Below are positions 55,124 to 64,000 of a stretch of 64,000 nucleotides of DNA, in pieces. Below the pieces are notes generated by a model. That model worked only from the letters and a program-made list of their open reading frames with translations. It had not been told where the DNA came from and ran no database searches. The position numbers and the translations under genes were made by a program. This stretch comes from an uncultured Glaciecola sp. (lineage in GTDB: Bacteria; Pseudomonadota; Gammaproteobacteria; Enterobacterales; Alteromonadaceae), in NCBI RefSeq assembly GCF_937770335.1, contig NZ_CALJHY010000002.1:372001-436000 (forward strand). The letters run 5' to 3'. Positions within the stretch are counted from its first letter, which is position 1, and every line of letters starts with the position of its first letter.

Positions 55124-55152
55124 AAAAAAGGCTACATGTTGTAGCCTTTTTT
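55124..55152 (+). terminator. Intrinsic terminator of ppsA
   Basis: AAAAAAGGCTAC/GTAGCCTTTTTT hairpin with a 5-base loop, 14 bases after the stop. Confidence 0.93.
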
Positions 55153-55248
55153 ATTACTCAGAGCGATTATATTCTCACCTGCTTCCATAGGGTTGCCAGC
55201 CTAATTGCAGGTGCTTCCAACATTATTAAATTTTTAAAATAACTTTTC

Positions 55249-55464
55249 TTATTTGTACTTTCGATTCAGCAAAAAAATATCTAAGCTTCTGGCGCTGAGC
55301 GTTATTGCACGCTGCACTTTGGTAAGAAAACGTCTAGCAGGATAAAAATCGACACTCAGTAACACTAGGCCGCCCAATAAAAATAGTGTTGAACCTGGGA
55401 GAATAGTGAATATAACACCACATAATATCAATATTATACCTGTGAATACTCTAAATAGTCGCAT
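55249..55464 (-). CDS. Small membrane protein (PGPGW-like)
   Basis: A 71-residue protein with two close hydrophobic segments (VFTGIILILCGVIFTIL, STLFLLGGLVLLSV) and a basic tail. The layout resembles the PGPGW family (Gly-rich turn LPGPG between helices; here LPGST). Function unknown. Confidence 0.65.
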   Translation of the reverse strand: MRLFRVFTGIILILCGVIFTILPGSTLFLLGGLVLLSVDFYPARRFLTKVQRAITLSARSLDIFLLNRKYK

Positions 55465-55604
55465 ACCTGTACTCTTCGATTTTGATTGAAATGCTATTAA
55501 TTTGGATCATAGCGCAAATCCAGGTGACCAGGTATGTCAACGTGTTACAAGTTGTAACTAACCGCATTAATTGGGTTAGCAGAGGTTGGTAATGAAGTTA
55601 GCTT

Positions 55605-55760
55605 TTAGCTTTCTTCTCTTTCAGCTTGTATGATTTTGTATAACTTTTTAGTTTTCACTACTTTACAGCCCATAGAGCCTTCAACCGCTTTTCTACCAAG
55701 GAATGCAACAGGTGCATAGGGGTGGCGTTTCTTAAATAACTTTTTGAAAAATTTCTTCAT
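55605..55760 (-). CDS. Small basic protein (51 aa)
   Basis: A 51-residue, strongly basic product (begins MKKFFKKLFKKRHPYAPVAF, ends QAEREES). AGGAG lies 6 bases before the ATG, the best ribosome site in the neighbourhood. The N-terminus is an amphipathic cationic helix. No family recognised. Confidence 0.55.
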   Translation of the reverse strand: MKKFFKKLFKKRHPYAPVAFLGRKAVEGSMGCKVVKTKKLYKIIQAEREES

Positions 55761-56136
55761 TTTTAACTCCTAATTATTTGTTGCACACACGCATTGTTTT
55801 ACGTCGTATGGTGGCAACAAGGTTTATTATCCTCTTTATTAACGTTTTCGACATAGTAACTATAACCTATATAGGTATAAATTGATATATGTAAATACCA
55901 ATTATTTTTAAGTGGTTATTATATTTACCAGCTTGCAGGCAAGTTGCTGCTGTTTTAGGTGTCGGAAATAGTACAAGCTTTAGAGTATCAGGTAATCATT
56001 AAGCTTATTTCATTAGAAGATACTCAAATGACAGTTCAAATATTTTGGAATAAGAGAAATATAAATCATACATAAACCTACTAGAGCATTTGCTTCGTAG
56101 TCTATATACTGGCGTTGCTACTTAAGGAGAGCTCAG
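55761..56136. other. Intergenic stretch before ydiJ
   Basis: 376 AT-rich bases without a gene. It must hold the ydiJ promoter and that of the small basic protein; no clear operator stands out. Confidence 0.4.
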
Positions 56137-59100
56137 TTGACCGAATTAACAGCTATTTTAGATACAAAGCTGACAAAAAAATTACCTATATTAGTGCCAC
56201 AGAGTGCGCTGCATAAAGATGTTCAACAATATATTATTGAATTAGAACACTCAGTATATGCAGGAGATATTGAAGTTAGTTATTCAAGTCGATTAGCTGT
56301 TGCAACAGACAATAGTATATATCAACAACTGCCCCAAGCAGTATTGCATCCAAAGTCGACTGAAGACCTCAGTATTATTACGAAAGTCGCGAATGCGTGG
56401 CCTAAAGTTACCTTTAGCGCACGAGGAGGAGGAACGGGTACAAATGGCCAATCGCTGACGCCTGGCATTGTAGTGGATACATCTCGATATATGAATAATA
56501 TAATCGCGCACAATATAGAAGAGGGCTGGGTTAAAGTGCAGTCAGGGGTGATAAAAGATGCTCTTAATGATTTTTTAAGACCTTATGGTTATTTTTTCTC
56601 TCCAGACTTATCAACGAGTAATCGCGCTACTGTGGGTGGGATGATTAGCACCGATGCTTCTGGTCAAGGATCCTTAGTTTATGGCAAGACGAGTGACCAT
56701 GTACTCGAATTAACGTCCGTTTTAGCTAATGGCGATGTAATTGATACAAAGCCTATGCAGATAGAAGAAGCAAAGCTTAGAGCGCAGAATAATGACAGTC
56801 TTGGCATTATTCTGCAGCAAATCATGCAAACCTGCGTGCAAAAGCGCGAACAGATAATAGCTAAATTTCCTCGTTTAAACCGCTTCCTTACTGGCTACGA
56901 CCTTGAACATGTTTACAATGAAAATGAACAACTGATTGACGTAAGCCGATTAATTACCGGCGCAGAAGGCTCACTGGCATTCGTTTCAGAAGCTAAACTT
57001 AATATTACAAGAATTCCTAAATACACTGCGTTAGTCAATGTAAAGTATGATCTATTCGAGTCGGCATTGCGCCATGCTCCGAGTATGATTGCAGCGCAAG
57101 CGACTTCGGTTGAAACGGTCGATAGTACAGTCTTAAATATGGCTCGCGCTGACATCATCTGGCATAGCGTTTCTGATTTAATTACTGACGTAGAAAATAA
57201 AGTAATGCTTGGCCTTAATATGGTTGAGTACAACAGTGATGACCAACAAGAGATCGAAGCTAAAATAGCGATGCTTTCGAAGCGATTGCAAATGGCTGCA
57301 GAGCAAGGTACTGACGGTGTTATTGGTTTTCAGGTGACCTATGAACGGGCTGAAATTAATAAAATTTATGCGATGAGAAAAAAATCGGTTGGCTTGTTAG
57401 GCAAAATAAAAGGGATTAAAAAGCCAATTGCATTTGCCGAAGATACTGCCGTTCCGCCTGAGCATTTAGCTGACTTTGCTATGGAGTTTAGAGATTTACT
57501 CGATAGTCATGGTTTGAAATATGGCATGTTCGGTCACGTTGATGCAGGTGTATTGCATGTCCGACCTGCACTTGACTTATGCGACATAGAGCAAGAAAAA
57601 CTAGTTAATCAAATTTCTGACCAAGTGGTTGCATTAGTTGCTAAATATGGCGGACTAATGTGGGGTGAGCATGGCAAAGGGTACCGCAGTGAATATGCGC
57701 CTGAGTTTTTTGGTGAAGAACTTTTCACAGAACTACGTAAAATAAAATCTGCTTTTGACCCGCTAAATAAAATGAATCCGGGTAAAATCTGTACGCCATT
57801 CGACTCATCAGCAATTATGGTTAAAGTGTCCGATACTAAGCGAGCGACGTTTGACCGCACTATTCCAATTGCATTTAAGAACGAATTTGAACCTGCAATG
57901 AGCTGCAATGGCAATGGTTTGTGCTTTAACTATGACACTACCTCGCCAATGTGTCCGTCGAGCAAAATTACGCATGACAGGAGGCATAGTCCAAAGGGCA
58001 GGGCTGGATTGATCCGCGAATGGTTGCGCTTGTTGAGTAAAGAAGATGTGGATACATCATCCCTCAGTTATCATCAATTTCAAAGCAATTGGTTAACTAA
58101 ATTAAGAAATTCAAAGACTAAAAAAAATGACTTTTCGCATGAGGTTTTTGAATCTATGAATGGTTGTTTAGCTTGTAAGTCTTGCTCAAGCCAATGTCCC
58201 GTTGGTGTAGATGTTCCTGACTTTAGAGCGAAATTTTTATCAATTTACTATCAACGTTATACGAGGCCGTTAAAAGACCACTTTGTTGCCAACGTTGAAA
58301 TTTTAGCACCCGCTATGGCTAAGTTCCCGCGCTTTTTTAACTTCTTTTTAGCATCGTCGGTTGTTAAAACGGGCATTAAAAAAGTCATCGGTTATGTTGA
58401 TGCGCCATTGCTATCATATCCGACACTCGCAAGCAGAATTAAAAGCATTGAGTGCACGCATGACGTTGCAGCTTTAAAACAGCTCAGTGTCGCGCAGAGA
58501 GCAAATTACGTTGTTATAGTTCAAGACCCCTTTACTAGCTTCTATGATGCGCAATGTGTTGAAAAAATGCTGAAAGTGGTAAAAATGTTAGGCTATCAAC
58601 CAGTATTGCTGCCGTTTTCACCTAATGGCAAAGCTCAGCATGTAAAGGGCTTTCTAAAGCGCTTTGAGACGACGGCTAAAACGACCTCATCTCTATTGAA
58701 TACGATCGCTTCTTTGGACCTCACAATGATTGGTGCAGATGCCTCGTTGGTATTATGTTATCGCGACGAGTATGCAAAAATATTAGGTGACGAAAGAGGT
58801 GATTTTACTGTAAATACGCTGACAGAGTGGCTGTCGGTGCTGCCAAGTGAACGCATTTTAGCGCTCGCTACGATAGCCAAAAACAATAATAAAACTAAGA
58901 CTAAGGACCCTAGATAACAACGTGACCTATAAGTTACTCGCGCATTGCACCGAAAAAACAGCATTACCAAAGACTGAAACACAATGGCAGAGTCTATTTG
59001 AATTATTAGGCATGACGCTTGAAATAGTGCCTGTGGGTTGCTGTGGAATGGCCGGGACTTATGGGCATGAAGTTGAACAATTAGAAAACTCTAAAGGTAT

Positions 59101-59257
59101 ATACGATTTGAGCTGGTCACAGCCGGTCAAAGTTGCGGTTCAGAATAATCACAAAGTATTAGCAACCGGATATTCATGTCGGAGCCAAGTTAAGCGTTTT
59201 GATAGCGAAAGGCCACAGCATCCGATTGAAGCGATTTGTGATGTACTAATTGAGTGA
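56137..59257 (+). pseudogene. ydiJ: FAD- and Fe-S-binding oxidoreductase YdiJ, frameshifted
   Basis: YdiJ is a D-lactate/2-hydroxyacid dehydrogenase-type flavoprotein fused to Fe-S modules. Frame 1 (56137-58917, 926 residues) has the FAD motif SARGGGTGTNGQSLTPG and cysteine clusters (MSCNGNGLCF.., NGCLACKSCSSQCPVG). It stops at 58917, but the missing C-terminus continues at once in another frame to 59257 (LLAHCTEKTALP, VGCCGMAGTYGHE, ATGYSCRSQVKRF). Together they match the ~1020-residue family length. The shift lies around 58880-58915, in an A-rich stretch. A TTG start with AAGGAG before it is used. Sequence error and real mutation cannot be separated here. Confidence 0.85.
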
Positions 59258-59282
59258 AGCGGTAGGAGTATGTTTAATAACA

Positions 59283-59309
59283 CGGGAAGTTAATGTAATT
59301 AACTTCCCG
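59283..59309. terminator. Hairpin after ydiJ
   Basis: CGGGAAGTTAAT/ATTAACTTCCCG, a perfect 12-bp stem with a 3-base loop between convergent genes. The following T-runs are poor, so termination strength is uncertain. Confidence 0.6.
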
Positions 59310-59321
59310 CATTACAAAATA

Positions 59322-59534
59322 TTATTCTTCAGATTCAACAGTGGTCGTTGAAAGAGTGCGAGTGATACGAGCAAAGAAACGTGTCTTTGGCATATATGGC
59401 TTTTCAACCAAAAGCGCGCTTACATCATTCTCAAAGTCAGCTGTTTCTATAACTAAACTGTATTGTTCAAATGATTCTTTGATAAGCTGCATAGTGATTG
59501 CTTTATCAGTGACTAAATCTGTGGTTGCATTCAT
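59322..59534 (-). CDS. Hypothetical small protein (70 aa)
   Basis: A 70-residue acidic/neutral protein (ITMQLIKESFEQYSLVIET .. PYMPKTRFFARITRTLST) without a signal or membrane segment. The ribosome site is weak. It converges with ydiJ. Family not recognised. Confidence 0.5.
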   Translation of the reverse strand: MNATTDLVTDKAITMQLIKESFEQYSLVIETADFENDVSALLVEKPYMPKTRFFARITRTLSTTTVESEE

Positions 59535-59823
59535 GGTTGCATTTACTGTCCCTGTAAATACGGTGAGATGCCAATATTAGAAATATTGAGTTTTTCTTGA
59601 GTTTCATTCTTTTGCCTTAAGTTGATTTGTTGCTTTTAAGTTGATTTTGTTAATAATTTATTAATTTGTTGTAAACGCTTTATTCCGTTAAAATACAACA
59701 CCTTAATATTGCTAATCGACTGCTATATTAGGCTAAAAATTTCAAATAATATAATGATAAAAACTTTTCTTAATAATTAGAAAAACTAATGTATAATTTA
59801 GAAAAAATGAGTGGAAATTGTTG

Positions 59824-60719
59824 ATGGCAAAAAGATTACCCCCCATTGAATGCCCTAAAAGCCTTTGAAAACTGCTGCAAGGCATTTGAGTTTTACAAAA
59901 GCAGCGGAAGAGCTCTTTGTTACGCAAGCTGCTGTTAGCCATCAAATTAAATCATTAGAAAATTATTTAACGACGAAATTATTTCTGCGACGAAATAGAA
60001 AGCTGCTTTTAACAGAGGAAGGCCAGTCTTACTTTATAGAACTCAAAGATATATTCTCTGACTTGCAAGGCGCAACAGATAGGTTACTTGCTTTGGGGTC
60101 GAAAGGCGCGATTACAGTCGCAGCCCACCTAGTTTCGCAAGCCAATGGTTAGTTTCCAAAATTAGTCAGTTTTCGATTAGCCATCCTGATATCGATGTTC
60201 GGATAAAAGCGGTCGATTTGGGACGATGGCTTTTTAGATGAGACAGTCGATGTCGCTATTTACTATGGAAAAGGCAATTGGCCTCGAGTTGATGCTGTTA
60301 AACTTCAAACTGAATACTTAACGCCTATGTGCTCTCCCTTGCTTTTTCAGCAAGCCAAACCAGTAGACACGCTTACCGACTTAAAAAAACACGTTCTTTT
60401 GCATGACAGTTCAAGGAGTGCATGGAAAAACTGGTTAAAACATTTTGGCGTTAATCAAGTCAACGTTAATCAAGGGCCCATGTTTAGCCATACTATGTTA
60501 GTTTTGCAAGCCGCGGCGCTTGGCCAAGGTATTGCGTTGTCCAATGTGCTTCTAGCTAGACCAGAAATTGATTCTGGCCGCTTGATTTGTCCTTTTGAAG
60601 AAAGTATTGAGAGTAAAGATGCTTGTTATTTGGTTTGCCATCTTGGGCAAGCAGCGGTAAGCAAAATACAATTATTCAGAGACTGGATGCTAGAACAAGT
60701 GGATGACGAACATGGATAA
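59824..60719 (+). pseudogene. gcvA: GcvA-like LysR regulator with four frameshifts
   Basis: The sequence reads as GcvA, regulator of the glycine cleavage system, only if four single-base shifts are allowed: an extra C in the run at 59839-59844, an extra A at 59868-59871, a missing C at 60124-60126 and an extra G at 60220-60222. The restored product is about 295 residues, starting MAKRLPPLNALKAF, with the helix-turn-helix ELFVTQAAVSHQIKSLE and C-terminal YLVCH. It lies upstream of ygdD and rlmM as in E. coli. All shifts are in homopolymers, so sequence error is the leading explanation. Confidence 0.85.
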
Positions 60720-60789
60720 GATTACTGGCTGGGGACAAACAACAGCAGATGAAATTGCGAATGAACCGAGGCCAACGCGCGCTTTGGTA

Positions 60790-61167
60790 ATGAGTATAGA
60801 GACAAAAACAAGTGTTTTTATTGGCGCATTTTATTTGTTCCTAGGTGTATTATTAGGTGCATTTGCGGCGCATAGCCTCAAAGACACATTGAGTGAATAT
60901 CAAATGGATATTTTGCAAACGGGCGTTAGGTATCAACTTATTCATGGCGTCGCCTTGTTAATGCTCGGCGTATTATATTCGCTCTATCAAAAACGTTTAT
61001 TTTATACTGCGACTATTTGTGTGGCCATTGGGGTTTTCTTCTTCTCTTTTTCTTTGTACGCAATCGCTTTTTCAGGTGTTTCGTTACTCGGAATAATCAC
61101 CCCAATCGGCGGTGTCTTTATAATTTTAGGATGGTTGCTAACAATGTACGCCGTGGTTAGGAAATAA
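60790..61167 (+). CDS. ygdD: DUF423 membrane protein (YgdD-like)
   Basis: A 125-residue protein with four membrane helices and the family pattern GVLLGAFAAHSLKD, LQTGVRYQLIHGVALL and TPIGGVFIILGW. The ATG at 60790 gives the usual N-terminus; upstream starts at 60703 or 60715 would add a polar extension overlapping gcvA. Its position between gcvA and rlmM matches E. coli. It has no frameshift. Confidence 0.88.
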   Translation: MSIETKTSVFIGAFYLFLGVLLGAFAAHSLKDTLSEYQMDILQTGVRYQLIHGVALLMLGVLYSLYQKRLFYTATICVAIGVFFFSFSLYAIAFSGVSLLGIITPIGGVFIILGWLLTMYAVVRK

Positions 61168-61219
61168 AAATGAATTTTAGGCGTATTTAATAAAAGCAAC
61201 AAGATAGACACTAAGGTCT

Positions 61220-62308
61220 ATGCTGTTTTACTGCCGAGAAGGCTATGAAGCCGATCTTGGTGCAGATACTGGAACATGTATCTGCAAGCCATAAATTGTA
61301 TGGATATAGTCAGTTTGTGCGAAATAGTGCAATGGTTCAATTTCCATTTTTATCAAGCGCTCAGTGCTCATGAACAGTTTGCCAGCTTTGCACTAAGTGA
61401 ATGTGTTTTTGCTAGGCAGCGTCTTTGTGTTATTGGCCATGTTGAATTAGCTGATGCCAGCGACAGGATCACAACTATTCTTGATTATTTAAAAGACAAG
61501 ACAGAACTCAGCCAGCAATGCTTAGGTGATATATTCGTTGAACACGCTGACAATGAAAAAGGTAAGGAGGTAGCGAAGTTTTGCAAAAAGTTCACAGTTC
61601 CTATGCGTCAAAGACTCCGAAAGGAAGGGTTGTTAACTAGCAAGCCGCATTCTGGTTTACCTTTTATTCATTTAGTTTTCTCTGATAGTAGCAAGTGCAT
61701 AGTTGCTTTTTCTTACCCTAAAAATCGTCATTCGCAACCGCTAGGTATCACTCGTCTTAAATTCCCACCGGAAGCACCAAGTCGCTCAACGCTCAAGCTG
61801 GAAGAGGGCTATTCAATTATTTTTGAGTCCAAATCAGCAAAGTGTCTGTTTACAAAAAGGGATGACTGCTGTTGATCTTGGTGCGTGTCCAGGCGGTTGG
61901 ACATATCAACTAGTGTCACGCGGGATAAATGTAGAAGCGGTTGATAATGGTGCCATGGCAGAATCCTTGATGGCAACAGGGTTAGTTAAATACCAAGCTG
62001 CTGATGGTTTTAAATATAAACCCTTGGATGGTCATGTTGATTGGTTAGTATGCGATATGATTGAAAAGCCCGAGCGTGTTGCGCAACTAATGACGGATTG
62101 GCTATGCAGCCGGAAAGCTACAAGTACGATTTTCAACCTAAAATTACCAATGAAACAACGTTTTCAAACCGTAAAAGCGTTAATATCGACGATTATTGAT
62201 GCGTTGAATGAACGGCAGATCAAACATAAATTAAGCGCTAAACATCTTTATCACGATAGAGATGAAATTACCGTGATAATACTTACAGGTGCACATTTAA
62301 TTCAATAG
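61220..62308 (+). pseudogene. rlmM: 23S rRNA 2'-O-ribose methyltransferase RlmM, frameshifted
   Basis: RlmM methylates C2498 of 23S rRNA. The start MLFYCREGYEADLG, the THUMP-like middle (CVFARQRLCV, KFCKKFTVPMRQRL, RLKFPPEAPSRSTLKLEEG) and the SAM-binding C-terminal domain (MTAVDLGACPGGWTYQL, DNGAMAESLM, NLKLPMKQR) occur in order but in different frames. Shifts lie near 61262-61266, at the T-run 61347-61351 (one T too many) and near 61816-61825. Restored length is about 360 residues, as in E. coli. The repeated small shifts suggest sequence error. Confidence 0.88.
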
Positions 62309-62473
62309 ATTCATATTGCTTAAGTTAAATTTTGCACATTTATTGTGGGTTTTATTAGCTATTGTTTACGATGTTTTTGAATTCTTTTTAAAGAATACAC
62401 TGAAAACAGTGTAATTCGTCTGCAATAATCTATATAATCCGCCCCGATTTTTTAGAACCTATAAAGTGGAAAC

Positions 62474-64000
62474 ATGACAGATTTAGCACACTACAGAAAC
62501 ATAGGTATTTTTGCTCACGTTGACGCGGGTAAAACGACCACAACAGAACGAATTTTGAAACTTACCGGTAAAATCCATAAAACGGCGAAGTTCATGATGG
62601 TGAATCAACCACGGACTTCATGGAACAAGAAGCAGAGCGCGGTATTACTATTCAGTCTGCTGCGACTACATGTTTCTGGAAAGATCACCGCATGAACATC
62701 ATCGATACTCCTGGGACACGTTGACTTCACAGTTGAAGTTTACCGTTCATTGAAAGTACTTGATGGTGGTGTGGGGGTATTTCTGCGGATCTGGTGGTGT
62801 TGAGCCACAATCAGAAACAAACTGGCGCTACGCGAACGACTCAGAAGTTGCACGAATTATCTTCGTAAACAAAATGGACCGTATGGGTGCTGACTTCTAC
62901 CGTGTTGTTAAGCAAGTTAAAGACGTGTTGGGTGCAAATCCGCTCGTTATGGCTTTGCCAATTGGTATTGAAGACGACTTCGTCGGCATCGTTGATGTGC
63001 TTGAGAAAAAGTCATACGTTTGGGATGACACTGGTCTTCCAGAGAACTTCACAGTTGGTGACGTGCCTGCTGACATGGTTGACAAAGTAAATGAATACCA
63101 CGAACTTCTAATTGAAACAGCATTAGAGCAAGACGACGAATTATTGATGGCATATATGGAAGGTGAAACACCGTCTCTAGCTGACGTCAAACGTTGTATA
63201 CGTGACGGAACTCGTAAACTTGAGTTCTTCCCAACATATTGTGGTTCTGCATTTAAGAACAAAGGCGTGCAAAACATTCTTGACGCAGTTGTTGATTACT
63301 TGCCGGCGCCTGCTGAAGTTGATCCACAGGATTTGACCGATGAATTTGGTGAGCCGAATGGCTTGAAAGCGATTGTTTCTCCTACAGAACCTTTCCGCGC
63401 CTTAGCATTTAAAATCATGGATGACCGTTTTGGCGCATTAACCTTTATCCGTATCTACTCTGGTACGTTGAACAAAGGTGACAGTGTTCTAAACTCGTTC
63501 ACTGGTAAGTCGGAGCGTGTAGGCCGCATGGTTGAAATGCATGCGAATGACCGTACTGAAATAAGCACGGCACAAGCTGGTGATATCATTGCTATCGTGG
63601 GTATGAAGAACGTTCAAACCGGTCATACATTATGTGATCCGAAGCATTCTTGTACACTAGAGCCAATGGTTTTCCCTGAGCCAGTTATTTCTATTGCCGT
63701 TGCACCTGCAGATAAAGGTTCGACTGAGAAGATGGGTATTGCAATTGGTAAAATGGTTGCTGAAGATCCAACATTCAAAGTTGAAACTGATGAAGACTCA
63801 GGCGAAACAATTTTGCGTGGAATGGGTGAGCTTCACTTAGATATCAAAGTAGACATTCTTAAGCGTACTTACGGTGTTGAGTTGACTGTTGGTAAGCCTC
63901 AAGTTGCATACCGTGAAACAATCACTCAAGAAATTGACGATTCATACACGCACAAGAAACAATCTGGTGGTTCTGGCCAGTTTGGTAAAATCGATTATCG
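62474..64000 (+). pseudogene. Elongation factor G paralogue, frameshifted and incomplete
   Basis: A translational GTPase of the EF-G family: G1 [15 protein letters not shown], switch [12 protein letters not shown]3 DTPGHVDF (after correction), G4 NKMDRMGA. Three shifts occur early: a missing G at 62584-62585, an extra G at 62713-62715 and an extra T at 62780-62782. After that the frame is open to the window end with domains II-IV. There is no rpsL/rpsG or tufA context, so it is probably the second EF-G copy found in many gammaproteobacteria rather than the str-operon fusA. Because the rest is intact, I think sequence error is likelier than a dead gene. Confidence 0.85.

Overview
The window comes from a marine-type gammaproteobacterium of the order Alteromonadales (Alteromonas/Glaciecola-like). 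This is inferred from about 40% GC, the gene orders recB-recD, rimP-nusA-infB-rbfA-truB-rpsO and gcvA-ygdD-rlmM, a DUF3718 protein, a TonB-dependent receptor and many acyl-CoA genes. No species can be named from sequence alone.

Layout. 1-5.3 kb: end of recB, recD, a hypothetical gene and a large secreted met-zincin protease. 5.3-21.0 kb: a catabolic block with a histidine phosphatase, acyl-CoA dehydrogenase, APH-type kinase, quinone oxidoreductase, SDR, FadJ-like multifunctional enzyme, second acyl-CoA dehydrogenase, Asp-nucleophile alpha/beta hydrolase, LysR regulator, MaoC hydratase and TonB-dependent receptor. A FadR-like palindrome lies before the receptor. The kinase/dehydrogenase/SDR trio resembles the 4-hydroxyacyl-CoA route of LvaA/LvaC and ACAD10/11. 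21.1-28.0 kb: a segment bounded by two ~190-bp direct repeats, each holding promoter, initiator tRNA and terminator. Inside are an ECF sigma factor, an anti-sigma-like protein ending in what looks like a subtilase propeptide, an S8 peptidase and an outer-membrane-type barrel in one tight operon, divergent from a six-repeat CHRD lipoprotein. 28.2-35.5 kb: phhB and the rimP-nusA-infB-rbfA-truB-rpsO translation cluster, with a two-terminator leader before rimP. 35.5-41.5 kb: a coiled-coil membrane protein, a GGDEF-EAL protein, a solute-binding-protein pseudogene with five in-frame stops, and a hybrid histidine kinase.

41.5-48.7 kb: ssrA (tmRNA) and a ~6.8-kb integrative element inserted exactly at its 5' end, flanked by 17-bp copies of the tmRNA 5' end. 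The element holds a tyrosine integrase, a serine recombinase, two related lipoproteins, a small barrel protein and several unknown genes. Integration appears to have exchanged promoters: a good sigma-70 promoter at the spacing expected for ssrA now faces the integrase, while an element-borne promoter faces ssrA.

48.9-64 kb: an old-yellow-enzyme homologue, smpB, ratA-rnfH, ppsR/ppsA, small membrane or basic proteins, ydiJ, gcvA-ygdD-rlmM and an EF-G paralogue running off the end. From about 58.9 to 62.8 kb, ydiJ, gcvA, rlmM and the EF-G gene all carry frameshifts, mostly +/-1 in homopolymers. This points to local sequence error at least as much as to gene decay.
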